A stretch of 64,000 bases of DNA from Pleurodeles waltl (GCF_031143425.1 NC_090445.1:1578308049-1578372048), one strand, 5' to 3'; shown: positions 43,471 to 57,600, counted from the stretch's first letter. Program-made: numbers and translations. Notes: generated by a model not told the origin, from the sequence alone.

Positions 43471-45509
43471 ATATTGCAATTGCATAGGACAAGTTACATT
43501 GCTAGCCAGTGTATAAGGTTTCCATCATGTGCATGAGAAAAGCTTTTGTATGGTTCCTTGCCTTCAGTGTCACTTATAGGACATATTAGTCCATGACACA
43601 GGAATCCCTGGTATTACATTGCATTTTGGGTCTAAATTCCAAGGCCAGAGTGCCCAATCCACTTGATGGGACTTGTTCTAACCTGGCAACCCGTTACAAA
43701 TCTCCTAGGCCTTTCTTTTTGAAGGATACATTTTAAGCATCAAAAGCACAGGCATGCTTATATCTATTACTCTATTATTGGGTTTATCATTGTTACATTA
43801 CAGAAATATTTACAAAACCAAATGAGGGTCAGAGTTTACTTTTGCTTTGAATTAGCTGTACGTTGGCATGGATTAAGCATTCTAGGAAAACAGTTTGATT
43901 AAATTATCATTCAGGAAATGATTTATTCGACTCTGATCTATATGGGACATGCATACTGGGGTTAGGAAGAATTTGATTTTGCATGAATTTAGATTGTTGT
44001 TTTGTATAGTAGATTTATAGGAAACAATTTACGTTTAAGTGTGATTTGAACAACAATTGATGAATTTTGCTGGATTAAGACATGGTTCAAAATAGGTTTA
44101 GGCATGGGGATGGGGGGATAGAGCGGAAGTCTAAACTAATTAAATATTTAATATGGATTACATTAATTTACTATTTTCCAAGATGTATTTTACACATTTG
44201 TGACAGACTTTTCAGGAGACAATTCAATCAGGTTTTAAATCTGCATTTGAACAATTGTTTACAGACCAGAACATTGTCCATAAATATGTATTTGGAGATG
44301 TTGAATTCACTAAACCACTTTTCCGTACACAAGGTCATTGATTGTGGTTTAAATGTGCCAGATCCATTCAAGATTTTCAAGGTTAACCCCGGACTTAGTG
44401 AATGAGTTCCACTTAGAATCTTTGTATACAAAGTGTATCTTCTGTGGATAGCTTAATATTTTGAAAGTCCTGCTGAAACCATCGAGCCCTTTTTGTTATA
44501 CATTTTATTGCTTGTTTTATATGTGCGCCATATATGCAATGCCTCTAACATGTAATCTTACATGCTTATTTTAAAGTCACGAAGTTACTATATTTCTTCC
44601 TTAAAGTTTTTTGTGCTGCTAGTAATGAAGATTCACAACCATCTGCTACCACTGCTTTGTACCAACTTCACCTTTTAGACTTTATCGCACTAGGGGTGGT
44701 CTGTTCTGATGGTAAAGCATCCATGGTACCAGCCGGAGTGTCTGTTACATGGTCCTAACTAAGGTTAACAATAAAGCCTTTTTCTAGAGAGGATTTAGTT
44801 GCAGAGGTCAATATAGAAGTTTGTGAAACAACTGTAAAATGTGTGCCTGAGACTTGTTGGACCAATAGTATGTTGTATACACTGGAAGGGGGTATTATTT
44901 TTTTACCTATATTTTGTTTAGCTAAAAATAAAAAATAATTTAATATGTACAGAAAAGCCCCTTGTTCTTTGCCATTTGAACTGAAAAGATGACCAAATAG
45001 CTGCATTTGCTATAGTGAACAGGCTGGTCACAGCATTGACTTAGATGACAGTAGTTAGGTCATACCTTTTCATTTTTGCACAATATTGTGCCTTGGCCAT
45101 ACATACATGGGTTTCCTTTCCATTTAATGGAAAGGGTGTCTTTGCTGCATGTCCCTGGATCTTAATGGTATTCAGCAACATCGGAAATTAGTCATCAGTG
45201 ACATGGAAAGACTATAATTTGCATTTGGGTTCACATCCAACTAATACTATAGAAATGTGTGCCATTGAACCATTGCGGTGGACGCTACACGTTGAATCAT
45301 ATTATTATTATTATGGTTTTTCTGTTGACTTTTGGTGAATGGTCGATGTGTGAAATTCCAATGGTACTACTCTTTCTTTGGTGGAAAATCAGGTTACAGT
45401 GCTGTGGATATATAAGTCTGCAATGTTATGGTGTTGCTCTGAATATCACAAACTGTAAGATCACATTCCTGTTATAAAATTAAGCAAGGGCATTCCTAAG
45501 ATAGCGTGT
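43471..45509. other. No recognised genes
   Basis: About 2 kb. The frame at 44082-44405 (+) has a plausible amino-acid mix but no family match that I recognise. Confidence 0.4.
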
Positions 45510-46700
45510 ATGATGTACACACTTTGATGTGATGTTCTTGGGTAATGCCATGGATTTAGACCACACCACAATAATTTAGTCTGAGCTGCTTAAGTCACTT
45601 AATGGTAAATTCCAGTCCGGTTTTCAGAAGAATTACCAAACAGGTAAACAATTTACAGGGACATTTATTACATGTAAACTGTTTCATACATATTTCTTGT
45701 GGATATTTTGGAAATCGGATATTACTGCTTGGTGAATCAACAAGCTCAGAGCCAATGTCAATGTGAAATTCCCATGGTTACATTCCTATAGAAATACAAT
45801 GGATGTCATGCTATAATGTGATATTCCTATGGTAATCCTATGGAGTTCTACTATAATCTGATATTCAATGGTACTCTTATGGATTTCACGCCATAATGTT
45901 ATATTCTTATGGTAATCCTAAGGATTTCACACTATAATGTGCTATTACTATGATAATGCTATGGAATCCACTCTATAATATGATCTCCTGATGCTAAACC
46001 AACAGATAGGACAATATAATGTGATATCAAAATGTAATGCAGTGACATTCATATTTAAAAGTTCTATTCCTCCAACTATGGATTACATATTGTTATATTC
46101 CTACAGCAATGCTATGGGTTTAACACTGTAAGATGATATCACTACGGTAATCTTATGGATATCACACTACAATGTAATATCCCAGAGTTAAAACTTCACA
46201 TCATAATGTCTTATTTGTTCATTAATGCTCTGGCTTTCACTCTATACTGACACGTTCCAGTGCTATGGCTTTCACACTGAAATGTGGTATTTCAGTGGTC
46301 CTAGTTTTAGTCCTATGGTAATGCTATAGATGTCCCTTGATATGTTTCTAGTAATGTTATGGAAATTATGATATAATTTAATATTCCAACGATGATGCTA
46401 TGGAATCCACGGTACAATGTGATATTTCTTTGGTAATGCTTTGAATTTCACACAGTACTGTTATATTCTTAATTTCATGTATAAATGCCTCGTTATGATG
46501 TAATTTCCATACGTTATGCTGTAGATTTTGCACTCTAATTTAAACTCTCTATGCTTTCCTCTCTATATTGTGATAATCTTACGATGCTGCAAAGGATTTA
46601 GCACACTATAAATTAGCATTCTTATGGTAATGCTATTCAGTACCATTCTGCAGTCTAGCATTGCTCTTGTAAAGCAATGGATTTTGCCCAATGGCATTTG
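45510..46700 (+). repeat. Degenerate 41-bp minisatellite (GATTTCACACTATAATGTGA family)
   Basis: The unit is approximately GGATTTCACACTATAATGTG followed by ATATTCCTATGGTAATGCTAT. It recurs every 40-42 bases, clearest from 45790 to 46470, with roughly 25-30 diverged copies. The array has many single-base changes and indels, so it is old. Confidence 0.8.
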
Positions 46701-47170
46701 CTAACTCATTATAATTCTACAGATTTATAATTTTAAAAATGAAGTGATAGCAATGCAAATAATTCGGTGCATTATATCACAATTTTATTGCATGTATTCT
46801 TTGAATGTGACATGCTTGTAATTCAATAAAACTTTTTCTAGATTTGACACAATATATAGAGCAATTCGATGCAGTTTATTTTGTTTACAGGAATGTACAT
46901 TCTTTGGGCTATGCCTTAAATGTGCTAAACATTAGTATTTTGGGATTAGTTTATATTTTTATACCGTACTGTACCATTCCCGGAGTAATATGACACCACT
47001 AGAATTCCACAGCATTAACAAGATGATGATGGAGATGTTCTGTAATGTAGCTGGCTTTGGCAACGAGCATTGAAACTTTAACACATGTATGAAGTTACAA
47101 TATGACCTGTAAAATAAATTCTGCTGAAAAAGATCTTTAGTTTTTTGTAGTTTTTTTGTCTGTGTGCTTT
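46701..47170. other. No recognised content
   Basis: AT-rich flank between the minisatellite and the left duplication of L1 copy B. Confidence 0.4.
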
Positions 47171-48764
47171 AAATCCCAACCTGTATTTTTTTTTTTTAAT
47201 CTATTTTTTTACTTTGTGAAAACAACCACAGGGGAAATCAAGTATGCAGTATATATTGTATAAGTAGAAAGTCACAATACAGTTTCATCATAATAATCAC
47301 AAGCACAGTACATATAACAATACAAAGCAACATATCTGATCGTGAGCCCATTACACCGTACCGTTCATGGGAGGTCAGAGAGGGAGGTGGACTTTCACCC
47401 AAACAGTACTGCATGAAATTTGAGGATATTACTTGCAGCATCAGGTCGCAGGTGGCTGGGAATGGCATTAGTGATCATGAGGTGAGGGTGCAGGATACCA
47501 ATGTCGCCCTCCTGTTGAGCTGCAGTTAGGCAGTGGGTATATAGGCCAAATGTGTCATTCCTTGGCAGTTTGATTTCTGTAGGCCCAAGTAATCATCTTC
47601 AGGGTGGTCGTGTATCATTCTAGTCATCAATGTTTGTGATGCATGTGTCCCTATCCCGCCCCCTACTCTTGCTACACCTTTAGCACTTAGAGAGCGCAAC
47701 ACGCCCAATTCTGCATGTACCTACTGTAATAACGTATTCAGTCATCTGCCAGTGTCTGGGGCCATGGGTGCTTTCCATCGCATCGTGATCTGCCGCTTGA
47801 AAAGGACGAATGCTAAGTCAATGAAGCAGGGCAGGTGCTTATCGCCCTTGGTCCTGGGACAAAGGCCAAAGAGGCAAGACTCAGAGTTGGGTGTCAGAAC
47901 GTGGCCTGACAGGTCTGCTGTGGTGGCTGTAATCTCAAACCACATCCGTTGCAGAGGGAGACAGTCCCAGACCATATGATAAAACTCTGCCTCTGTCAGT
48001 TTGCATCTCAAGCATTTTGGCATGGAAGTTGGATATAGTCGCTTGATACGTTGCGGGGAGAGATATGCCTGGTGCTTATAGTTAAATAATGTAAACATGA
48101 ATAGAGGATTCAGAGATACTTCTTTTATGTTTTGGAATGCTTGTGGCCAGGCTTTGTCTGACAAAGGTTGGGGGAAGTGCTTTGTTCCATCGGGCCTGCA
48201 CTTTGCTTACGTCAGCCAGTTTGCTGGACAGAAGGGCCCCATATATGGCCACGATAGTGCAGCGCACACCACCATGTTTAAGGAGTACCTAGAGGAGAGG
48301 TAAGTGAGGCTGTTCCACCTCCCCCGCCCCTCGGGTGATTCTCATAATTTGTTTGATGGTTTTGATATGGTAAGAAATGCCCTGCCGTTATATAATATGT
48401 TTCTATTATGGCTGTGAAGGACATTAGGATGCCATCCTGGAATAGATCAATCAGAGTCTCGATCCCTGCATTTCTCCACAGTGTCCGGTCATGTTGACCA
48501 GCCAGGCCCTGTACACCAGGTAGATCATCCAGTGTGATCAGAGGTGAATAGGGCATGATGGGTTTCGGACAATGTACAAACCGTTGCCAGCAGGTCTTTG
48601 TCATCATCACAAAGCTCGAGCTCCTTTGGGTGTGCAATTGCGGCCCTATAGCTAGATATGGACACCCACCGCATCAAGCCTAGAGCATACAGCAGTGTGC
48701 TTAGCGGTGGGGTGAGTGTCTGGTCAGCACAGAGGCCACCGCAGCAGGGCTGCCGCATAATATT

Positions 48765-48960
48765 ATTAGAGCTCCCGGTTTTATGGTATTTATTCTTTTA
48801 ACATTTCCATCTGTATTTATACATATTTTTTTGGCCATCTTATTAGTATTTATTCATATTTATTTTGTGGTTTGCAAATATGTGAAGTAAAAAATGGTAC
48901 ATTTCTACATGTATTTACCTTGATAAACTTGCTAAACACGCACTCATACTTTGATGCTTA
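48765..48960. other. AT-rich insertion within L1 copy B
   Basis: About 200 bp of strongly AT-rich sequence has no counterpart in L1 copy A at the corresponding point (about 18640-18680). The exact ends and class are unknown. Confidence 0.45.
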
Positions 48961-50665
48961 TTGTGTTTTGGCAAATTCAGCAGCCAAATATAGCAAAACA
49001 CTACACCCACATGACTCAACTGAAAACTGTGTTGTGGAGAGCCGTCTTTGAGAGGTTTCTGGGGTGGATAAGAGAGGGAACAGACAAGATTTGGGCCAAT
49101 TGACCTTAAGGCCAGACACAACCCAGAATTTGTCCAGCAAGCATATTAGTCCCAGCAACGAGGTCTTGACGTCATGCAGGAAAACAAGTGCATCATCTGC
49201 GTAGAGGGATATAATGTGATGGATGTTGAGTACTGGAATTCCCAATCCCCACCCGATTCTACAAGTGGCAAGCCAGTGGCTCCATAGCAACCGCAAAGAG
49301 CAACTGGGACAGTGGGCAACCTTGTCTCGTGCCTCTCAGGATAGGAGCGCTGTCCAATATCAGTACCCCGTTTGTACTCTGGCTACCGAATCTGAGTACA
49401 AGGTGCTCACTCATCCCATGAACCCCACCCCAAATCCCATGTAGTGCAGAGTAGTCAACAAGAAGTCCCAGCTCAGGGTGTCAAAGGCCTTCTCATTGTC
49501 GACAGTCACAGCAACCCTGTTATATGTTTCTGGGGGTGTATCATGTATAATCTGTAGGAGGCAATGGATATTAAGGAAGGTGCTGTGACCTGGTATAAAA
49601 CCAGATTGGTCCTCAGGGACCAAGGCACTGGCCACTGGGAGTAATCTGTTGCTGTGCACTTTACAGAAAACTTTTCAGTCAAGGTTCAAGAGGGACAGTG
49701 GAAAATAAGACCATAAGTCCAAGGGGTCACGTCCCGGTTTGGGAAGGACAACTATTAATGATTCGTGTTGTGAGTCCGGTAGCTGTCCGCAAGAACGGGT
49801 CTAATTCAGCTACTCAGAGAGTGGTTGAGAGAGCTGTGTGGAGAATGTAGCATAATACTCAACAGGCAGCCCATCTGTGCCTAGGGTATTATTCCTGGTT
49901 ATTTGGACAATAGCCGGTTTGATCTCTTCCTGCAGAACGAGTATTTCCAGGTCCACCTTCTGGAGTGGGAACAACTGGAGCAATGGAATTCCAGACAGAA
50001 ATCCCTCTAATAAATCAGGGTTAGAAGGAGCCACAGCCCCATAGAGGGTACGATAATAGTCACAGAATGTATCAGCCTGTGTTGTGGCCAGTGAACAGTC
50101 ATTGCGTCAAATAACTATGCTTAGGGCATGTTGCTGGTTTTTCTTTACTAGCCATTCTAGCAATCTACCTGATCAGTTGCCCTCTGCATGCTCTCAGGTC
50201 AGACTATATCTGTAGTGTCTGCTGAGTCATGTCTCTGCCTCTCTGTATTGTGTGCGCAAGTGTCGGAGATGCTCGATCCCTGCACCCTGTGCTGCAAATG
50301 GTTTCTCCAAGGGACGCCATTCTGACCTCATTCTTCGATAAGTCATTGTGTAGTGTGCACCGGACCCCCAGGTGGCAGTCATGCAACGTCATCGTACTAC
50401 CATTTTATGTGCATCCCATTCTGTGGCTCGGAGTGGGGTGGGACCTTTGTTCAAGTCAAAGTATTGAGTTATGCATGTGGAGAGGTCCTCTGTAAAAGGG
50501 GCTTCTTTCAGTGCTTCAGTTTACAAGCACCAGGAAAAGATACGCATGTGTTGCCTACCCATTGCAAGACTACCTGTAGCGGGCAATGGTCCAAAACCAT
50601 GAAGGCCAGGTATTCGGGCCAAGTGATCATTGGTCCCAGTTGATCAGTACAAAGGACCAGACCAA

Positions 50666-50844
50666 GGGGGTTATTCTAACTTTGGAGGAGGTGTTAATCC
50701 GTCCCAAAAGTGACGGAAAAGTGACGGATTTACCACCAGCCGTATTACGAGTCCATTATATCCTATGAAACTCGTAATACGGCTGGTGGTATCTCCGTCA
50801 CTTTTGGAACGGATTAACACTCCTCCAAAGTTAGAATAACCCCC
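50666..50844. mobile_element. Palindromic MITE inserted in L1 copy B
   Basis: The 179-bp element begins GGGGGTTATTCTAACTTTGG and ends with its inverse. Nearly the whole element pairs with itself, around ATTACGAGTCCATTATATCC at the centre. The left arm has an extra AAAAGTGACGG. It is flanked by CCAA on both sides (50662-50665, 50845-50848), although the G and C runs make the exact duplication ambiguous. Confidence 0.85.
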
Positions 50845-51159
50845 CCAAGTCTGGTGTGGAGATTGTGGACCAGCTAATAAAATGAGTATTTATTCTCTGT
50901 CGGATATCCCAGGTGCCATACATCATGCAGGCACCTCTATGCCAGCCATTGACAAAAATACTGTATTGTCCATGTCCCATCTGAACCCCTCAGTGATTCA
51001 TCCGGTACACAATTAAATCACCCCCCCAAACCCACCTCCCCAAGCTTGGTGCCGCAGGATCATGGACGAGGGCAGGTGTAAGCGTATCAAAAAAGTATGT
51101 TTGATCAGTATTTGTAGTGTAGATCCCCACAAGTTTTATATGCTGAGGATGTACCATAT

Positions 51160-54007
51160 GTAGGAGGCTGGACTGGCTTGTAGTGAGTACCTAGGGGTAC
51201 TTGCACCTTGCACCAGGCCCAGTTATCCCTTATTAGTGTATAGGGTGTCTAGCAGCATAGGCTGATAGATAATGGTAGCTTAGCAGAGCAGCTTAGGCTG
51301 AACTAGGAGACGTGTGAAGCTACTACAGTACCACTTAGTATCATATGCACAATATCATAAGAAAACACAATACACAGTTATACAAAAAATAAAGGTACTT
51401 TATTTTTATGACAATATGCCAAAGTATCTCAGAGTGTACCCTCAGTATGAGGATAGCAAATATACACAAGTTATATATACACAATACCAAAATATGCAGT
51501 ATAGTCTTAGAAAACAGTGCAAACAATGTATAGTTACAATAGGATGCAATGGGGACACATAGGGATGGGGCAACACAAACCATATACTCCAAAAGTGGAA
51601 TGCGAACCACGAATGGACCCCAAACCTATGTGACCTTGTAGAGGGTTAGAAAAATAGCCCACCCCAAGACCCTGAAAAGTGAGTGCAAAGTGCACTAAAG
51701 TTCCCCCAAGGACATAGAAGTCGTAATAGAGGAATAATGCAGGAAAAACACAAACCAACAATGCAACAACGATGGATTTCCAATCTTGGGTACCTGTGGA
51801 ACAAGGGGACCAAGTCCAAAAGTCACAAGCAAGTCGGAGATGGGCAGATGCCCAGGAAATGCCAGCTGTGGGTGCAAAGAAGCTTCTACTGGACAGAAGA
51901 AGCTGAGGTTTCTGCAGGAACGAAAAGGGCTAGAGACTTCCCCTTTGGTGGACGGATCCCTCTCGTCGTGGAGAGTCGTGCAGAAGTGTTTTCCCGCCGA
52001 AAGAACGCCAACAAGCCTTGCTAGCTGCAAATCGTGCAGTTAGCGTTTTTGGACGCTGCTGTGGCCCAGGAAGGACCAGGATGTCGCAAATTGCGCCAGG
52101 AGGTAGAGGGGACGTCGAGCAAGACAAGGAGCCCTCTCAGCAGCAGGTAGCACCCGGAGAAGTGCCAGAAACAGGCACTACGAGGATGCGTGAAACTGTG
52201 CTCACCCAAAGTTACACAAAGGAGTCCCACGTCGCGGGAGACCAACTTAGAAAGTCGTGCAATGCAGGTTAGAGTGCCGTGGACCCAGGCTTGGCTGTGC
52301 ACAAAGGATTTCCGCCGGAAGTGCACAGGGGCCGGAGTAGCTGCAAAAGTTGCGGTTCCCAGCAATGCAGTCTAGCGAGGTGAGGCAAGGACTTACCTCC
52401 ACCAAACTTGGACTGAAGAGTCACTGGACTGTGGGGGTCACTTGGACAGAGTTGCTGGATTCGAGGGACCTCGCTCGTCGTGCTGAGAGGAGACCCAAGG
52501 GACCGGTAATGCAGCTTTTTGGTGCCTGCGGTTGCAGGGGGAAGATTCCGTCGACCCACTGGAGATTTCTTCGGAGCTTCTAGTGCAGAGAGGAGGCAGA
52601 CTACCCCCACAGCATGCACCACCAGGAAAACAGTCGAGAAGGCGGCAGGATCAGCATTACAGAGTTGCAGTAGTCGTCTTTGCTACTATCAGAAGGAGTC
52701 TCTGACGTCACCTGGTGGCACTGGCCACTCAGAGCAGTCCAGTGTGCCAGCAGCACCTCTGTTTCCAAGATGGCAGAGGTCTGGAGCACACTGGAGGAGC
52801 TCTGGACACCTCCCAGGGGAGGTGCAGGTCAGGGGAGTGGTCACTCCCCTTTCCTTTGTCCAGTTTCGCGCCAGAGCAGGGCTAAGGGGTCCCCTGAACC
52901 GGTGTAGACTGGCTTATGCAGAATTGGGCACATCTGTGCCCAAGAAAGCATTTCCAGAGGCTGGGAGAGGCTACTCCTCCCCTGCCTTCACACCATTTTC
53001 CAAAGGGAGAGGGTGTAACACCCTCTCTCAGAGGAAGTCCTTTGTTCTGCCATCCTGGGCCAGGCCTGGCTGGACCCCAGGAGGGCAGATGCCTGTCTGA
53101 GGGGTTGGCAGCAGCAGCAGCTGCAGTGAAACCCCAGGAAGGGCAGTTTGGCAGTACCAGGGTCTGTGCTACAGACCACTGGGATCATGGGATTGTGCCA
53201 ACTATGCCAGGATGGCATAGAGGGGGCAATTCCATGATCATAGACATGTTACATGGCCATATTCGGAGTTACCATTGTGAAGCTACATGTAGGTAGTGAC
53301 CTATATGTAGTGCACGCGTGTAATGGTGTCCCCGCACTCACAAAGTCCGGGGAATTGGCCCTGAACAATGTGGGGGCACCTTGGCTAGTGCCAGGGTGCC
53401 CTCACACTAAGTAACTTTGCACCTAACCTTTACCAGGTAAAGGTTAGACATATAGGTGACTTATAAGTTACTTAAGTGCAGTGTAAAATGGCTGTGAAAT
53501 AACGTGGACGTTATTTCACTCAGGCTGCAGTGGCAGGCCTGTGTAAGAATTGTCAGAGCTCCCTATGGGTGGCAAAAGAAATGCGGCAGCCCATATGGAT
53601 CTCCTGGAACCCCAATACCCTGGGTCCCTCAGTACCATATACTAGGGAATTATAAGGGTGTTCCAGTAAGCCAATGTGAATTGGTAAAATTGGTCACCAG
53701 CCTGTTAGTGACAATTTGTAAAGAGAGAGCATAACCACTGAGGTTCTGGTTAGCAGAGCCTCAGTGAGACAGTTAGGCACCACACAGGGAACACATACAT
53801 ATAGGCCACAAACTTATGAGCACTGGGGTCCTGACTAGCAGGGTCCCAGTGACACATAACAAACATACTGAAAACATAGGGTTTTCACTATGAGCACTGG
53901 GCCCTCGCTAGCAGGATCCCAGTGAGACAGTGAAAACACCCTGACATACACTCACAAACAGGCCAAAAGTGGGGGTAACAAGGCTAGAAAGAGGCTACTT
54001 TCTCACA
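51160..54007 (-). mobile_element. Solo LTR or LTR-like element (2848 bp) inside L1 copy B
   Basis: Starts TGTAGGAGGCTGG and ends AGGCTACTTTCTCACA, with an exact 5-bp duplication CCATA at 51155-51159 and 54008-54012. L1 endonuclease sequence continues across it. An AATAAA signal on the - strand at 51399-51404, close to the left end, suggests - orientation. No gag or pol motif was found, so it is a solo LTR or non-coding LTR derivative. Near its right end three copies of an 83-base unit recur (about 53733, 53817, 53901). Confidence 0.88.
53733..53940. repeat. Three tandem units of about 83 bp in the LTR
   Basis: The block GAGCACTGGGGTCCTGACTA, followed by GCAGGGTCCCAGTGACAC, recurs with changes at about 53733, 53817 and 53901. 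Confidence 0.75.
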
Positions 54008-54657
54008 CCATACACCTGCCGCCTCCGTTTAGCACAGACCTTCTGGTGTGCCGCAGCTGTTAAGTGTTTTTCCTGTAATATAGCAATGTGTGTGAGCTGG
54101 TGCTTGAGGTAGGCATGGACGTGGTATCTCTTAGTTGGGGTACCATGCCATACAAGTTCCACGTCACCACACTGTATTGTGGAAGAAGAGTATCCATGAT
54201 GACGTATCACAAGTGGTGTACTCAGTGTTGAATCATGATGTGCGTGACACATATGTATGATTGTTCAATGACAAATTCCTCATTGCCCACCCCCTTGCAC
54301 AAGTTTCCCGTGGACCTCTCTATACATGTACTGGCTTTATAAAAACAGATGTAAACATAACATAGCAAACATGCCCCCCCACTTCAGGTCAGATGACATA
54401 TGAGTGCCTAGCTAAATGTCCCCAAAGAACAACCATGAAACAAATAAAGTGTATAACGGACAAAACAAATTGATTTTAGAGTCCCTGTGTGGAGGGTGGA
54501 AGTGTCAATGGTCACTGTTTCTTTGAAGTGGGCCCATTTTGGAGGGTATGGCATCCAGCCCTCTCAATCAGTGCAGCTTACCTTTGAGGAGATCGAACCC
54601 AGCAGCAATCAAACCTCATCACTCCACTTCCATTGTAGTCGGATTGATCCACTTTAT

Positions 54658-57600
54658 AAGTCATCTGCCGATCGTTGAGTGACCTTCGGACCCCGAGGGA
54701 CCACAGCCGTCGATGAATGAGAGTCACCCAAGTCTGACCCCGACTCTGATAGGTGCTCAGAGTGTAGAGAAGAAAAGGAGTTTGTGCTGTGGAGTATGGC
54801 TTCAGATACGGCTTGTTGGAACTGGCCCTTTTGCAGGGTTATCCCTAAACTTTTTGCCTTCTTCCTCCTATTTTTTCTGATCCATTTTTCCTAGTCTATT
54901 GTGTCTGCACACTTTACCACTGCTGATCAGTGCTAAAGTGCAAGTGCTCCCTATGTAAATTGTATTGTTGATTGGTTTATCCATGATTGGCATAGTTGAT
55001 TTACTAGCACGTCCCTAGTAATGTGCACTAGAGGTGCCCAGGGCCTGTAACTCAAATGCTACTAGTGGGCCTGCAGCACTGGTTGTGCCGCCCACATGAG
55101 TAGCCCTGTGAACATGTCTCAGACCTCCCACTGCAGTGGCTATGTGTGAAGTTTTACACTGCCAATTCAACCTGGCAAGTGTACCCACTTGTCAGGCCCA
55201 AAGCTTCCCTTTTACTACATGTGAGGCACCCCCAAGGTAGGCCCTAGGTAGCCCCCAAGGCAGGGTGCAGTGCATGTTAAAGCTGGGCGATATACTGATG
55301 TGTTTCATATGTCCTAACAGTGGAATACTGCCAAATTTGGTTTTCATTGTTGCAAGGCCTATCTCTCTCATAGGTTAACATGGGGGCTGCCTTTAATTAT
55401 CCTTAAAGTGCTGTTTCCCTTCGAGAGCAGATAGAGATTTGGAGTTTGGGGTCTCTGAACTCAGAATCTAAAAACATATCTTTTGGTAAAGTTGTTTTTT
55501 AAATTGTTTGCTTGAAAATGCCCCTTTTAGAAAGTGGGTATTTTCATGCTTAAACCATTCTGTGCCTCTTCCTGCTTGTGTATTCCACGTCTGGGTCAGA
55601 CTGACAGTTGGGCTGTTGTGAATTCCCTCTAGACAGTTACACCAAGGGAGCTGGGCTGTAGCCTGCATATCCTGATTGGCCATCTGGGCTGGAGAGGAGG
55701 GAGGGGTGATCACTTACACCTAAAAGGGCTGTGCCTTCCCTCTCACAATGCAGCCTCTGACACCTTGGAGAGTGTCTTGGGCCAGGCTTGGGCATGGCAG
55801 GATCTTACGAACAACAGAGACTTTCCTTTGAAGTATGCCTACTTTAAAAGTAGAAAGGGGTATAAGTAGTAGACCCAAAACACCAGACTTTTAGAATCTT
55901 TCTGGAATCTGCCATGGAGAAGAGCTGAAAGAGGAGTACTGCCCCTTTGCTGTGTTGCTTTGATGGGTTGGCCTGCAGTTGCTGCTCCTGGCATTAAAGA
56001 GAGCAAAGGGTGAACTTTGCTGTGTATCCTGCTTGAGAAAGTTCTCCAAGGGCTTGGAGTACAGCTTGCCTCCTGTTGGAAGTCTCAGGGATATCAAAGG
56101 TTTCAGTTTCATCTGCCTACAGCACTAGGAACTTTGTGTTTTGTGCTGTTCAAGAAGGAAAACCACTGCGATGCCACCAATGAAGCTGCTGGCCTGCATC
56201 GTTACCTGTCTACGCTGCACGGAGTTGTACTGCCCTACTTCCCACCACAACCCTGGTCTCACTGATGCCTCCATCTGGCGACGCCACCGAGCCGCTGCCT
56301 GCACTGTGACCTGTGGGCATTGCACTTCGCATCGTCCCACTTTGCACCGCAGCCTCGAAGCCATACATGCCAGCGCTCCTGACTTCATCAGCTCGGAGCT
56401 CGATCTGCAATGCGTGTGACTTCAAGGACCTGATGACCCCCATGCCGACTTCGGAACTGACACCGCAACACCATAGACGCCAGTCTCCAGATCTCATTGC
56501 GAGGATCACAACACCCTGCAATTCCAAGGTATTGTTTGAGGGTCTTCCTGACACCGTAGCTGGCCCACGATGCCGCAGCCTGCCTGAACTGTTGGTTTTG
56601 TGGACCACAACGCCATGATAGCCTCAGGTGGAGCTATTGACTTCAAGGAACTGTATTTTTAAGTTATTTCTTGCAAAATGCATATCTTTATTAATGTATG
56701 TTGGATTTTTCTCGTTTTGGTCTTCTTTTACACAGATAAATATTGGCTATTGTTCTAAAACTGATGTAGTGTTTTCACTTGTTACTGTGTGTTATGTGCA
56801 AATGCTTTACACATTGTTTCTAAGATAAGCCTGACTGCTCGTGCCAAGCCATCAAGGGGGTGAGCAGAGGTTATCTAAATGGGTATCTCCCTTATCTTGA
56901 CTACAGTGAGGGTCCCTACTTGGACAGGGTGCAAACTGACTGCCAACTAGAGACCCCATCTCTAACACTGTTCGAGCCTGCTTTGCTGACACTTAATCCT
57001 TGATGGATGTACGTTTGCGCTGTCTAGACCTTGGCATCAGCCAGTCTCCAGCATTCGAGTCTTAATGTGATCATGCACCAGCCTCTTATCATGGAGACAG
57101 TTCTTTACATCCTCCGGCGAAAGGAAGATGTGGGTTGTATTTGTCATCGACCACTCTGAGTTTCGCTGACACCAAATGTGCATACTTAAATTCCAACTCG
57201 CGGAGACTCTGCTTCACTTTTGAGTAAGAACCCCAGTGGTGCTGGACTTCCATCATAAAATCAGTGTACACCATCATCATTGCATTTTCATAGTGCCAAG
57301 GGCCCTTGGTTTGAAACCGCTGTAGCAGTAAATCAGTGTCTCAGTAGTTGAGGAGATGGTCTATGAGGGGACCTGGTGGGGTGCAATGGAGAAGAATTTC
57401 GGCAACTTGTCCACAAAAAATGTCCTCGCCAGCCATTCCTCAAGGAATTATTCCACACTAGAACCCTCTGAGGATTCAGGAAATACCAGGAGGCTGATTT
57501 ATTGCATCTAGACCACCCCTTCATGTCCTTTGCTCTGCGATGTAGACTAGCTACCTCCTCCTCCATGGTCTTCAGCTACTCCTGTAGATCTTGCACCGTC

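Larger units (their letters stand above)
47640..54170 (-). pseudogene. L1 ORF2 pseudogene, copy B, interrupted by an LTR and a MITE
   Basis: The N-terminal endonuclease part (from about 54170) contains KRYHVHAYLKHQLTHIAILQ. After the LTR insertion at 51160-54007 the domain resumes to the left (about 51155 to 50850, VGIYTTN-like). RT sequence includes SGFIPGHSTFLNIHCLLQII (about 49600) and an intact YADD within SLYADDALVFLHDVK (about 49160-49205). The C-terminal part has LKCRLTEAEFYHMVWDC-like zinc-knuckle sequence (about 47960-48010) and ITMRWKAPMAPDTG. Stops and frameshifts are frequent. Confidence 0.8.

Noticed and set aside
44082..44405. 107-residue open frame considered as a gene or transposon ORF
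   Set aside because: No recognisable motif, no splice or promoter evidence, and the surrounding DNA is AT-rich where such frames arise by chance.
45510..46700. Regularly spaced repeats considered as a CRISPR-like array
   Set aside because: Units are contiguous and diverged, without constant repeats separated by unique spacers. The context is a vertebrate genome.
52519..53100. 193-residue open frame inside the 51160-54007 LTR-like element
   Set aside because: Overlapping frames on both strands are similarly open, and there is no gag, pol or env motif. Most likely GC-related chance.
54809..56972. Target duplication of LTR B
   Set aside because: CGGCT and CTGTT agree at only three of five positions, so the duplication is not claimed. 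The insertion is supported instead by L1 ORF1 continuing on both sides.
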